Assembly: GCA_951813855.1 (NCBI GenBank)
Contig: OX638380.1
Span: 1,752,876-1,816,875 of the forward strand
Source: an uncultured Verrucomicrobiae bacterium
Lineage (GTDB): Bacteria > Verrucomicrobiota > Verrucomicrobiia > Limisphaerales > AAA164-E04
Length of the DNA stretch: 64,000 bases
Direction of reading: 5' to 3'
Shown here: one piece after another, positions 1 to 8,484 of the stretch
Layout of the letters: each line of letters begins with the position of its first letter
Position numbering within the stretch: the stretch's first letter is position 1
Program-made: the position numbers and the translations under genes
Notes under the pieces: generated by a model
The model's database searches: none
Told to the model about the DNA's origin: nothing
Seen by the model: only the letters and a program-made list of their open reading frames with translations

Positions 1-135
1 AATTGTCTCCGTCGGTTTCAGAGGTGGTGCTTCAGCCACGATAAAGTGTGCAAAATCAGGCAAAACCAAAACTAACGAACTTAGCAGTTTAAGCAACTGT
101 GCTTTGTAACCTGTGTGCGTGAGAAAAGTTATCAT
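1..135 (-). CDS. Partial CDS, N-terminus only (possible exported protein)
   Basis: An open frame on the minus strand starts with ATG at 135-133 and runs off the left edge of the window, giving the first 45 residues. A hydrophobic stretch (LLKLLSSLVLVLP, about residues 18-30) followed by a short polar run ending in APPLKPTET resembles a signal peptide or a membrane anchor. A GGA triplet lies a few bases upstream of the ATG. It points the same way as the prepilin-like gene to its right. No family can be named from 45 residues, and the call rests only on the open frame and the hydrophobic N-terminus. Confidence 0.4.
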   Translation of the reverse strand, partial: MITFLTHTGYKAQLLKLLSSLVLVLPDFAHFIVAEAPPLKPTETI

Positions 136-231
136 GTTATTCCAATGTGAGTGCGTGAATTTCTTTAAAAAAACAAACCAAACCTACATCGTCAGAAATC
201 TTACCCAACAAGCAAGCAAGAATTAACAAAA

Positions 232-1089
232 TCAAAACGCCGCGCGAATAGTCGCTTCAGTGACTCCGGATTTTCGTTGCGCTCGCAACGCCCACCAAAG
301 CGCATCCGCATCGCTCTTTAAATATTCATCAATTGATTGCTGCCTACCGCGAAACGTATACGGCGGAGTTTTGCTCACGGACGCCGTCCACTTGTGAATC
401 TCGGAATGTCCGTCAGCGAAAGCGAAACCGGCGGCCCCGTTATGATAAGTCGCAGGAATATCTGTCCACCTCCTTTCACTGGGCTGGTAAGTGAAACACC
501 CTGCATCATTGATACTATCCGGATGTTCGTCAACGTACACCCAAGTCATGGAGGGTCCCGGATCGTTCAGCTGAGTCATTTTCCGAGTAAATTGCGGAAA
601 ATCACCGCAGCCCCAAGCGTTGGTATCGTCACCCAACCGAATATTGCCCGAGATGCTGCGCACCCTTTGGGTCCAGCCGAGTCTCGCTTGGTTCGGATGC
701 ACCTTGTTATCGGAGGGGCATTTGAAAATATTCCTGGCGTTCGAAAAATAAGTGGCCAAGCTGGAATACTTGGGATCAATCAGATACTGGATGTTCGTAT
801 TGTCCTGCCGACTGTCCCACGTGAGCCAACCGGTCACCCAACTCCTGCTGGCCCCGGTAGCGATACCGCCCCCATGACGTGCCGTCGGGAAACTATCCTC
901 GTTATCCCCCAGATAGAGATGGCATGCGAGCATCAGCTGCTTGGTGTTGGTCATGCAAGAGATGCCTTTGGCCTTTTCCTTCGCCTTGCTCAGGGCGGGC
1001 AGCAGCATCCCAGCCAAAATGGCAATGATGGCGATGACCACCAGCAACTCGATCAACGTAAATCCTTCCCTTCGGGCTCGGCTATTCAT
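232..1089 (-). CDS. Prepilin-like DUF1559 (H-X9-DG) protein
   Basis: A 285-residue protein with a type IV prepilin N-terminus: a short basic leader (MNSRARRE), then [20 protein letters not shown], the prepilin peptidase site followed by the hydrophobic helix. The C-terminal part carries the H-x-DG motif (AFADGHSE) of the DUF1559/H-X9-DG family, which is greatly expanded in Verrucomicrobiota, Planctomycetes and Lentisphaerae. I chose the ATG at 1089 because it puts the cleavage site 9 residues in and has AGGAG about 8 bases upstream; the open frame extends further to 1194 but that part looks non-coding. Its function in these bacteria is not settled; export and assembly as a minor pseudopilin is likely. 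A decayed relative lies at 50.8-51.6 kb. Confidence 0.88.
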   Translation of the reverse strand: MNSRARREGFTLIELLVVIAIIAILAGMLLPALSKAKEKAKGISCMTNTKQLMLACHLYLGDNEDSFPTARHGGGIATGASRSWVTGWLTWDSRQDNTNIQYLIDPKYSSLATYFSNARNIFKCPSDNKVHPNQARLGWTQRVRSISGNIRLGDDTNAWGCGDFPQFTRKMTQLNDPGPSMTWVYVDEHPDSINDAGCFTYQPSERRWTDIPATYHNGAAGFAFADGHSEIHKWTASVSKTPPYTFRGRQQSIDEYLKSDADALWWALRAQRKSGVTEATIRAAF

Positions 1090-1658
1090 ATGACTGACTC
1101 CTGATTCTCGCCTTCCTGCCCTTAAATCAAGGCAGAACGACTGCAACTTTCCATTGATTTTCCGGATCGTAGGACCGCTCGAAAAGACGGTCAAGCCATT
1201 TTTCGAAAAAAATCTACCGATAACCTGCCTTGATTTTCCGGCGTTCCCTCCTCCCGGTATTCGTTGCGCTTCGTCCGTCTAGGGCCCGCAAATCGAAGGC
1301 TCGTTCGTTTTCTCCCAACGACCGGGTTTCCTGATGAGTCTACCGTAGCGTTCGCACTCAGGCGTCAATCGCTCGACCGCGAAATCGGCCCCCGCCGGAA
1401 TCATTAGACGACCGGAACTTTTCTTTCGGACGCTCCTTGCCCGATTCGAAAAACGGCCATGATTAACCGAAAACGGATCGACGAATTCCCATCGCTCTTT
1501 CCCGAAAAACGAACCGAGAAAACAGCGCATCATCGATTCAAGCTTCATCCGGCCAGCGTCTTGCCGGGAACTCATTCTCGCTCCTCATCCGCTCGTTCGG
1601 CCGCGCCTCCGGCTCTCAGGGTTCATCCCGCAATGCCCTGCCATATCCCTCGGTGATA
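1090..1658. other. Non-coding stretch, no supported gene
   Basis: About 570 bases lie between the prepilin-like gene and the carB half. Short open frames exist on both strands (up to 98 codons) but none has a recognisable domain or a convincing ribosome binding site. The part just right of 1089 must hold the promoter of the minus-strand prepilin gene; the left part may hold the terminator of the carB half. Confidence 0.4.
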
Positions 1659-3497
1659 TCAAACCGACCCGCCCAAGCCCTCGTGGAATTCCTGCAAGGT
1701 CTGAACCGAATAACCGTGCTGCTGAATGGTGGACAGGGCGGAAACCATCGCTCGGGCGCTGCTCAACGTCGTGATGACCGGCACTCCCGAACGAACCACG
1801 GTGGTCCGGATTTTCACCTCGTCGTCACGAGGCGACTGTCCTGAAGGGGTGTTGATAACCAGTTGAATCTCTTTGTTCAGCAGCAGGTCGAGAGCATGCG
1901 GACGGCCTTCGGACAACTTGGAGATTTCCCGCACCGTCAATCCCGCCTCGCGCAGCACTCGCGACGTCCCGGGCGTCGAAATCAATTCGAATCCCAGATC
2001 GCTGAAATCACGAGCCAAATCGGCTACCTCCGTCTTGTCGTGATCGTTGACGCTCAAGAACAAACCGCGTTTTCCCTTCAACGGCAGAGAGGTGCCCGCC
2101 GCGATTTGGGACTTGCCGAAAGCTCTTCCCAAATCCTTATCGATCCCCATGACTTCGCCGGTCGATTTCATCTCGGGCGACAACAGAATGTCCTGCCCCG
2201 GAAACCGGCTGAACGGAAACACCGATTCCTTGACCGCCCAATAATCCGGACGGATTTCTTCCGTGAATCCCAAACCGGACAGGGGTTTGCCGGCCATGGC
2301 CCGAGCCGCCAATTTGGCCAAGGGAACGCCGATCGCCTTGCTGACGAAGGGAACGGTTCGAGACGCCCGGGGATTGACTTCCAGGACGTAGACCACCTCG
2401 TCTTTCACCGCATACTGTACGTTCATCAATCCGACGATCTTCAGTCGCCGGGCCATGGCATGAGTATATTCCCTCATGGTAGCCACCGCCGACGCCGACA
2501 GGTTGGGCGGCGGCATGACCATGGCGGCGTCTCCGGAATGAACTCCGGCAAACTCGATGTGCTCCAGCATCCCGCCGACCACGACTGTGCCTTCCTCGGC
2601 GCCGGAATACAATCCGACGTCGGCAATGCAATCGACATCGACCTCGATGGCATTCTCCAGAAACTTGTCGATCAACACGGGCCTTTCCGGCGAAGCCTCC
2701 ACGGCGCTTTGCATGTAGCGCTCCAACTTGGATTCCGAAAAAACGATCTGCATCGCCCGGCCGCCCAGCACGAAAGACGGACGCACCAGGACCGGGAACC
2801 CCAATTCCCGCGCCGCCGCCAAGGCTTCGGGGATGTCGACCGCGATCCGATTGCGAGGCTGCGGGATCTTCAATTCCCGCAACATTCGGGAAAACTTCTC
2901 CCGGTCCTCGGCAGTGTCGATGCTCTGGGGAGAGGTGCCGATAATGTTGACTCCGTTCTCCTCCAATCCGGCAGCCAGGTTGAGCGGAGTTTGCCCTCCG
3001 AACTGAACGATGGCGCCCCAGCATCCCTCGCGCTCGTAGATATGGAGCACGTCCTCCAAGGTCAAGGGTTCGAAAAACAGCCGATCGCTCGTATCGTAAT
3101 CTGTCGACACCGTTTCGGGATTCGAGTTGACCATGAGGGTTTCGCACCCGTCTTCCCGAAGCGCGAAGGACGCATGGACGCAACAGTAATCGAATTCGAT
3201 GCCTTGCCCGATCCGGTTCGGACCCCCTCCCAAGATCATGACCTTCCGTTTCTCGGAGGGAATCAATTCGTCGTCGCCCCGGTCCCAGGAAGAATAATAG
3301 TAGGGCGTCCGCGCCTCGAACTCGGCAGCGCAAGTGTCTACCAACCGAAAACTCGGCACCAAACCGGCCTTCTTTCTCAACGCCCTGATTTCGGATTCCG
3401 TACGACCGAGCAACACGGCCAACTGCCGATCGGAAAAACCCAGGGTCTTCGCCCGTTCCAGCAGGTCCAAATCCAACTCTCGTCGTGGTCGCTCCAT
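1659..3497 (-). CDS. carB: Carbamoyl-phosphate synthase large subunit, C-terminal half only
   Basis: A 612-residue protein matching only the second half of the roughly 1,070-residue CarB. It starts in the oligomerisation domain (DTCAAEFEARTPYYYSSW), continues through the second ATP-grasp unit (GGGPNRIGQGIEFDYCC; NPRASRTVPFVSKA), and ends in the MGS-like allosteric domain (GRPHALDLL, then INTPSGQ). The missing half would hold the first ATP-grasp unit that phosphorylates bicarbonate, so a partner must be encoded elsewhere. Split CarB exists in Aquifex and methanogens, cut at about the same point. The ATG at 3497 has GGGGA just upstream; a TTG at 3563 overlapping the previous stop is a less likely start. 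The gene directly follows the aminotransferase on the same strand. Confidence 0.9.
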   Translation of the reverse strand: MERPRRELDLDLLERAKTLGFSDRQLAVLLGRTESEIRALRKKAGLVPSFRLVDTCAAEFEARTPYYYSSWDRGDDELIPSEKRKVMILGGGPNRIGQGIEFDYCCVHASFALREDGCETLMVNSNPETVSTDYDTSDRLFFEPLTLEDVLHIYEREGCWGAIVQFGGQTPLNLAAGLEENGVNIIGTSPQSIDTAEDREKFSRMLRELKIPQPRNRIAVDIPEALAAARELGFPVLVRPSFVLGGRAMQIVFSESKLERYMQSAVEASPERPVLIDKFLENAIEVDVDCIADVGLYSGAEEGTVVVGGMLEHIEFAGVHSGDAAMVMPPPNLSASAVATMREYTHAMARRLKIVGLMNVQYAVKDEVVYVLEVNPRASRTVPFVSKAIGVPLAKLAARAMAGKPLSGLGFTEEIRPDYWAVKESVFPFSRFPGQDILLSPEMKSTGEVMGIDKDLGRAFGKSQIAAGTSLPLKGKRGLFLSVNDHDKTEVADLARDFSDLGFELISTPGTSRVLREAGLTVREISKLSEGRPHALDLLLNKEIQLVINTPSGQSPRDDEVKIRTTVVRSGVPVITTLSSARAMVSALSTIQQHGYSVQTLQEFHEGLGGSV

Positions 3498-3559
3498 AGT
3501 TCCCCAAACCGAACTCCTCGATCCGGCGAGGCCCGTGGCTAACTCCAAGCCGAACCCGT

Positions 3560-4717
3560 TCAAGCGAGCAATAACTCGATCGCAGTATCCAGTTCCCGGT
3601 CAGTGTTGTAGAAGTGAGGCGAAAATCGCAAATACTTCTCCGCGCTCCGGAACGTCCGCAACGAGACTTGCACCTGATTCTCCCCGAGAACTCGAAACCG
3701 CTCCTCTAAATCCCGTTCCGAATGCGTCACCGTCAACATGCCTCCCCGGCTGGCAGCGTCCTCCGTCCCGTCAAAAATATCGAACCCGGCTCCCGATAAC
3801 GCGGACGCCAATCGAACGCGTTTCCGGGCCAATTCCCGGGCAATCTCGGGAACGCCGATTTCCCGAATCAAGTCGACGGCCGCTCCCAATCCGGCAATCC
3901 CCACGAGATTGGCCGTCCCCGGTTCGTAACGACGAGCGCTCGAACGGTATTCCAGCCGGTCCAGGGCCGCAAATCCGGAACAGGCCAAATTATGCCAACC
4001 CCAACCGTTCGGCCGCAATCGATCCTGCCAATCCCGGCTGACGTATAACACTCCGGACCCCGACGGCCCCAGCAACCACTTGTGAGCGCCGGCGGCCATG
4101 AAATCGACCGATTCCAGATCCAGGGGAAAGGCCCCGACGGTTTGAATCCCGTCCACGCAAAAAGCCACGCCGCGCGAACGCAACGCCGCACCGATAGCGG
4201 TTACGTCCAACCGTAATCCCGTCAGAAAATGACAGGAATCCAAAGCGACCAATCGAGTGCGGTCGTCGATTTGCGCCAGAACGTCCGATACGGCGATCCG
4301 CCCCAGACGACTCGAGTGGACCGATCGAACTTCGACGCCCCGGGATTCCAATGCCAACCAAGGGTAAACGTCGGAGGGATAGCTGTCCCGGTACATCACC
4401 GCGTTGTCGCCCTCCCGGAACGGAAATCCCGAAGCGACCAAACTCAAAGCGTTGCTCGTAGCGCCGGTCAACGCCACTTCCTCGGGCGAAACCCCCAGCA
4501 AATCGGCGACCGTACGGCGCGTGGCCTCCACCGCGTCCCGAGCCGCCGTATCTTGATCGATAGATTGAGAAGCGACCAATACGGACCTCATCTTCTCGGC
4601 TACCCGATTCGGCAACGGGCTCACCCCCGCATGCGCCAGATAGATCTGTTCGTTCGCGACCGGAAATTCCCGCCGGCGCAACGATTCGTCTTGGAGCAAT
4701 TCCGTCAAAGTCATCAT
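3560..4717 (-). CDS. Class V aminotransferase (cysteine desulfurase-like fold)
   Basis: A 385-residue PLP enzyme of aminotransferase class V. GVSPLPNRVAEKM near the N-terminus, GVAFCVDGIQTVGAFPLDL with the PLP-contacting Asp, and AAGAHKWLLGPSGSGVLYV with the Schiff-base Lys mark the fold. The length fits the isopenicillin-N-epimerase/NifS-like branch. No Cys-containing loop typical of true cysteine desulfurases is evident near the C-terminus, so the substrate is open. It precedes the carB half on the same strand with about 60 bases between the stop and the ATG used there, so the two are probably co-transcribed. Confidence 0.85.
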   Translation of the reverse strand: MMTLTELLQDESLRRREFPVANEQIYLAHAGVSPLPNRVAEKMRSVLVASQSIDQDTAARDAVEATRRTVADLLGVSPEEVALTGATSNALSLVASGFPFREGDNAVMYRDSYPSDVYPWLALESRGVEVRSVHSSRLGRIAVSDVLAQIDDRTRLVALDSCHFLTGLRLDVTAIGAALRSRGVAFCVDGIQTVGAFPLDLESVDFMAAGAHKWLLGPSGSGVLYVSRDWQDRLRPNGWGWHNLACSGFAALDRLEYRSSARRYEPGTANLVGIAGLGAAVDLIREIGVPEIARELARKRVRLASALSGAGFDIFDGTEDAASRGGMLTVTHSERDLEERFRVLGENQVQVSLRTFRSAEKYLRFSPHFYNTDRELDTAIELLLA

Positions 4718-4735
4718 GCCAAGGCTCCGAGCGAA

Positions 4736-5731
4736 CTAAAAATCGAGGTCATTAATCAGTCCTCCATACAGCCCGCTCCAAAAACGAACGATCTGCCAGG
4801 CGATAACCAGCACGACGATCAAATATACGATCCGCGGCGACCAAACGGCAAACATCTGCAATCGCGCTATTCCCGTTTCCTGAAAGTATCGCACCAGGCG
4901 CATCAATTGGTCTTCCAACGTTCCGCTGACTTCTCCGTTGCGATAAAAGCTGACGAACAATTCCGGAAACTCGGGTAATTCGCCCAGGTATTCTCCCGGA
5001 GTCCAACCGGCCTCGACCGCCGCTTCCATCGTCGCCGCCGCTCGCTCGATCCGGGGAGAACCGCTGGCCACTCCCGCCTGTTTCCAGGATTGCACCATCG
5101 ATACTCCGGCGTTCAGCAACGCCTCCAACGACAGGCAGAACCGCGATAGCGCCAAGGCGTACAAAGCGCTGCCCAATAACGGCACCAAGCCTACCGCTCG
5201 CTCCATCGCCTTTCTGATCGCCGGATAACGATAGCTCCGGACCAATTTGACGATCACGAAAACCCCGAGGTACAACGGTATCAGCACTTTGCCCACGGCG
5301 ACCGCATACGAACCGATTCCGCCGCCGAGGACCAACGAAGGCAAGGGCATGAGCAACACCGCCGCGTGAACCAACAGCAACGGGTAAAGCAATTGGGACT
5401 GGATGGCTTTAATCGCGTTCGCCTGTTCGCGGTAGTATTCGGCCAAAGAACGGAAAGCGTCGTCGATTCGCCCGCTGGTTTCCGCCGCCTCGAGCAACGT
5501 CAGGTCGAAATGCGACAGCATACCGGGTCCGGCCTGCAACGCTTCGACTAGAGTCGAACCGGATTCGATGCGGTCGATCGACTGGACGAGCCAAGACCCG
5601 TATTCCCGGAACGATCCTCCCCGGCGAAGAGTCTGCAGGACCGCAACCGGACTCAACCCGGCTTGGGTCATCGTGCTGACTTGATGATAGAAGTCGGCTC
5701 GCCGTTCCGATCGTCGGGACGAAAACTTCAC
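4736..5731 (-). CDS. Type II secretion / type IV pilus inner-membrane protein, GspF/PilC family
   Basis: A 331-residue protein with the two T2SSF repeats. The first holds FYHQVSTMTQAGLSPVAVLQTL and a TLLEAAETSGRID motif; the second holds FCLSLEALLNAGVSMVQSW and FYRNGEVSGTLEDQL. Hydrophobic segments at about 120-165 and at the C-terminus (IVYLIVVLVIAWQIV) give the usual membrane arrangement. GspF proteins form the inner-membrane platform that works with the secretion ATPase. It is slightly shorter than the typical 400 residues, with a reduced N-terminus. No gspE or prepilin peptidase gene is adjacent, so it may serve the DUF1559 pseudopilins encoded elsewhere. Only 18 bases separate it from the aminotransferase gene. 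Confidence 0.85.
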   Translation of the reverse strand: MKFSSRRSERRADFYHQVSTMTQAGLSPVAVLQTLRRGGSFREYGSWLVQSIDRIESGSTLVEALQAGPGMLSHFDLTLLEAAETSGRIDDAFRSLAEYYREQANAIKAIQSQLLYPLLLVHAAVLLMPLPSLVLGGGIGSYAVAVGKVLIPLYLGVFVIVKLVRSYRYPAIRKAMERAVGLVPLLGSALYALALSRFCLSLEALLNAGVSMVQSWKQAGVASGSPRIERAAATMEAAVEAGWTPGEYLGELPEFPELFVSFYRNGEVSGTLEDQLMRLVRYFQETGIARLQMFAVWSPRIVYLIVVLVIAWQIVRFWSGLYGGLINDLDF

Positions 5732-5812
5732 CGGCGCTCTCCGGTAACAGGACGGCAGCCGAAGTCGAACATGATCTCAGAGGACGAAGCGAGCGGCCCC
5801 TGAAGCGCGCCG

Positions 5813-6145
5813 CTAGGCGATAGCCGCATCCAGAGCCGACTTGAGCTCCGGCTTGCCCTTGAGTCCCACGTGCTGCTCCTGAACCTCTCCTCCCTTGAAC
5901 AGCAACAACGTCGGGATCGACTGAATGGAATACTCCGAGGAAAGCTCCTGGTTATTGTCGATGTTGACTTTGCCGACCTTCACCTTGCCTTGGTATTCGT
6001 CGGCCAGTTCGTCCAACACCGGCGCCAGCATTTTGCAGGGGCCGCACCATTCGGCCCAGAAATCAACCAAAACCGGAACCTCCGACTGTAACACTTCCAG
6101 GCTGAAATTGCCGGAATTCAGGTAAACGATGTGTTCGGATCCCAT
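5813..6145 (-). CDS. trxA: Thioredoxin
   Basis: A 110-residue cytoplasmic thioredoxin, full length for the family. The redox active site is WCGPCK at about residues 33-38, preceded by VLVDFWAE, and the cis-proline loop is IQSIPTLLLFKGGE near residue 78. There is no signal peptide. It would reduce protein disulfides at the expense of thioredoxin reductase. It starts with ATG at 6145 and ends with TAG, which shows that TAG is a normal stop codon in this genome. The neighbours on the same strand are a small membrane protein upstream and gspF downstream; neither suggests a specific partner. Confidence 0.96.
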   Translation of the reverse strand: MGSEHIVYLNSGNFSLEVLQSEVPVLVDFWAEWCGPCKMLAPVLDELADEYQGKVKVGKVNIDNNQELSSEYSIQSIPTLLLFKGGEVQEQHVGLKGKPELKSALDAAIA

Positions 6146-6164
6146 AACGCGCCAAGTATACTAA

Positions 6165-6656
6165 TTAAAACTGAATCGTTTCCCAAAATTTTGAGATATA
6201 AGCCACGTACAACGCCGCCCCCAACGAAGCGATCAAGGCGACCACGGCCAATCCCAAATCGATCGGCCCCAGTTCCGGTGCAGCCGCCCGCGAGACTCGA
6301 GGACGCATGGATGGTGCGGAACGAGACGCCGAGGCCGACGGGCCCGAACCCAGCGGCGGCGCCGAAGCCGGCGATTTCCCCACGTTCGATCCGCTCGGCA
6401 GACCGCCTACCGAAGACGGCAGTTTCTGAGTCGCTCCGGCCGAAGCCGAAGGGGATGCCGAAGGGGAAGCAGGTACGGCCATGGGCGCGGCGGGAGCCGG
6501 TTTGACGGCGCCCGGAGCCGGAATCTTGACCGTAGCCGCCACTACCGGTTTGGGCGGCAAGTTGATCCTTACCGTTTCCTTCTTCGGTTGAACTTTCGAA
6601 GCGTCCGAAGGGACGCTGGGACTTTTACCAAGGGGTTTGCCAGGCGTGTTGGCCAT
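6165..6656 (-). CDS. Ala/Pro/Ser-rich protein with a C-terminal membrane anchor
   Basis: A 163-residue protein of unknown function. Residues 1-125 are low-complexity (Ala, Pro, Ser, Lys), with a positively charged start (KKETVRINLPPKP). A single hydrophobic helix (LGLAVVALIASLGAALYVAY) ends 10 residues before the C-terminus, which is a tail-anchor arrangement. Similar disordered proteins with a terminal helix are common in Verrucomicrobiota. It lies 20 bases upstream of trxA on the same strand. I recognise no domain; its reality rests on composition, the clear ATG and its tight fit between genes. Confidence 0.65.
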   Translation of the reverse strand: MANTPGKPLGKSPSVPSDASKVQPKKETVRINLPPKPVVAATVKIPAPGAVKPAPAAPMAVPASPSASPSASAGATQKLPSSVGGLPSGSNVGKSPASAPPLGSGPSASASRSAPSMRPRVSRAAAPELGPIDLGLAVVALIASLGAALYVAYISKFWETIQF

Positions 6657-6699
6657 AGTTCGTCGATTCTGCCGAACGGTTGTTTCCGTGTCAATTCCT

Positions 6700-7965
6700 T
6701 TATTGCCGCGCCTCGCGCCAAGCGCCCAATTCCGGTGCCTGCGGATTGACGTTCGGACCGAAATAGCGCAAGGCCACTAACGGCTCGACCCGGCTGGTGT
6801 TCTCGAAAGTGACGCCGCTCCGGGCGGCGCTCTCGGTGCAGAACACTTCGTCTTCGGTCAATTCCCCGAACCGGATGAGTTTGGGACAATCCAACGCGAG
6901 TCCGTTCATCTTGCCCTTGCCCTGGGTCACGATCAATCCGTAGGCCCCGCGGTCTTTGATCGTGCATTTCGCTCCCGGCGCAATCGTCAATTCCTTGGCG
7001 GTGAAGTATTGCTTGCGATTGATCTTCCCGTAGACGATCCAGCGGTCCTCGCAATCCTCGCACGCCGATTCGGCCACCGGCACCGGTTCGAGGTAATGAT
7101 TGTCTTTGAACTGGGGATCCACGTTCGCCTGCCAGTCGAGTTGGCCGACGATAAAATCCAGGTCCTGATGTTTTTCCTTCGGCATATCCTTCACCAACAG
7201 CGACCAAGGAACTTCCCTGCCTTCTACCAGGGATTGATACATGCCGAACACGTCCGATCCCCACTGCGGTTCGTAAGTGCAGAGCGAACCCGGGGCGTGA
7301 AGCAGCCCAGGACCGATCAACCATCCGGTGCCCGGCTTGAGCCGGTAGGCTCGGGACAAATCGAGGATCCCGTTGTCGCCGCGGTTCCAGTCCCGCAAAC
7401 ACTGCTTCACCTGCTCGCGAGTGGTCCCGGGTTCCAAGCCCATGAAGGTGTAGGGGAAATTGTTGCCGACGTTATTATGCTGCGGCGGAAAATAATAGGA
7501 CTCCGGCTTGCCTTCCTGGCCGACCAGCTTGGCCCATTTTTCGGACTGGTGCATGTGATGGGGAATCGGCCCCATGTTGTCGAAGAACTTGGAATAGACC
7601 GGCCATTTGCCGTAGCGGTTCCACAGCTTTTTACCGATCAGGTCCGCTCCCGATTCCTCGACCGCCCGCTGCAAGGTGAACCGGCGGTCGCCGGCCACCA
7701 CATAACTCAAGCCTTCGTCGGGAGTTCGGTTTTCGTTGGCTGCCGGAGTCGTCGAGGCGAACCAGCGTTCGTCGATCCCGCCGCGATGGAGCCCATAGGC
7801 GTAAAGATCGTCAGGGTGCAGCTTGAGCCGCTTGCCCGGTTGAAGAAACGAACGAGGGACCCAGCAGGGCGCCAAACGAAGGAGGCCGCCGTTGTCTTCG
7901 AGTTGCGCTTCGACGATTTTCTTTACCTTGGAGTTGACGACGGTCAGATCGGCGACTGTGCTCAT
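6700..7965 (-). CDS. Cupin-fold protein, mannose-6-phosphate isomerase-like
   Basis: A 421-residue protein. PHHMHQSEKW near the middle looks like the metal-binding histidine cluster of a cupin, and the C-terminal third (FTAKELTIAPGAKCTIKD, then GLIVTQGKGKMNG) has the alternating pattern of a second cupin barrel. This arrangement resembles class I phosphomannose isomerase homologues, although residues that fix the reaction cannot be assigned by eye. I used the ATG at 7965 (MSTVADLTVV); the open frame continues upstream to 9789 but there it is only the antisense of the GH42 gene. It is divergent from that glycosidase, which hints at a shared carbohydrate role. Confidence 0.72.
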   Translation of the reverse strand: MSTVADLTVVNSKVKKIVEAQLEDNGGLLRLAPCWVPRSFLQPGKRLKLHPDDLYAYGLHRGGIDERWFASTTPAANENRTPDEGLSYVVAGDRRFTLQRAVEESGADLIGKKLWNRYGKWPVYSKFFDNMGPIPHHMHQSEKWAKLVGQEGKPESYYFPPQHNNVGNNFPYTFMGLEPGTTREQVKQCLRDWNRGDNGILDLSRAYRLKPGTGWLIGPGLLHAPGSLCTYEPQWGSDVFGMYQSLVEGREVPWSLLVKDMPKEKHQDLDFIVGQLDWQANVDPQFKDNHYLEPVPVAESACEDCEDRWIVYGKINRKQYFTAKELTIAPGAKCTIKDRGAYGLIVTQGKGKMNGLALDCPKLIRFGELTEDEVFCTESAARSGVTFENTSRVEPLVALRYFGPNVNPQAPELGAWREARQ

Positions 7966-8484
7966 AACGTTACGGAATCCGTGCTCCCCGGCTTGAGACG
8001 GGAATGAGCCGGGAGTAACGGAAACTACTCCTGGAGCGCTCGCTGCCGCAAGCGCTTTCTTTCGGGAGTCGAGCCGGACTCGAGAAGTCCGGGCCCATCC
8101 TGCCGCTCCCTGGGAGAACGGCGGCCGCTGGCCTGCCCCGATGCCGCTCCCGGTTTGACGTCCGGCTCGAATCGCATCCGAAAGGTTCCACCGAATTTTG
8201 TTTTTCCGCCAGGGAAGATCCGTCCCCCTTCGCCGAACCCGCCGCAGCACTCTTTGGTCAAATCCGTCCCGCGCTCCGGTCACCCAGTCCCGATCGCCGC
8301 CATCCGGACCAGTGCGATCCCGGCGGCGGTTTTTTTCGAGTTTCGTCCCGGCGTCCCCGATAGTCCGCCGCCCTCCGCCGATCGGCCTGCGGCCAGCTTC
8401 CGCCGGAAGGATCGATTCCGAAACAAAATATATTTGCCGTTCGAAGCCAGGTTGCCTACTCTCGGTGGCGAAAGCTTGCGGACC
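7966..8484. other. Divergent intergenic region
   Basis: About 520 bases separate the divergent cupin gene (minus) and GH42 gene (plus). Open frames here read through from either side without domains or good start sites. It should contain both promoters; no clear -35/-10 pair or operator stood out. Confidence 0.45.

Noticed and set aside
1279..1575. 98-codon minus-strand open frame between prepilin gene and carB
   Set aside because: No domain, no ribosome binding site and irregular composition.
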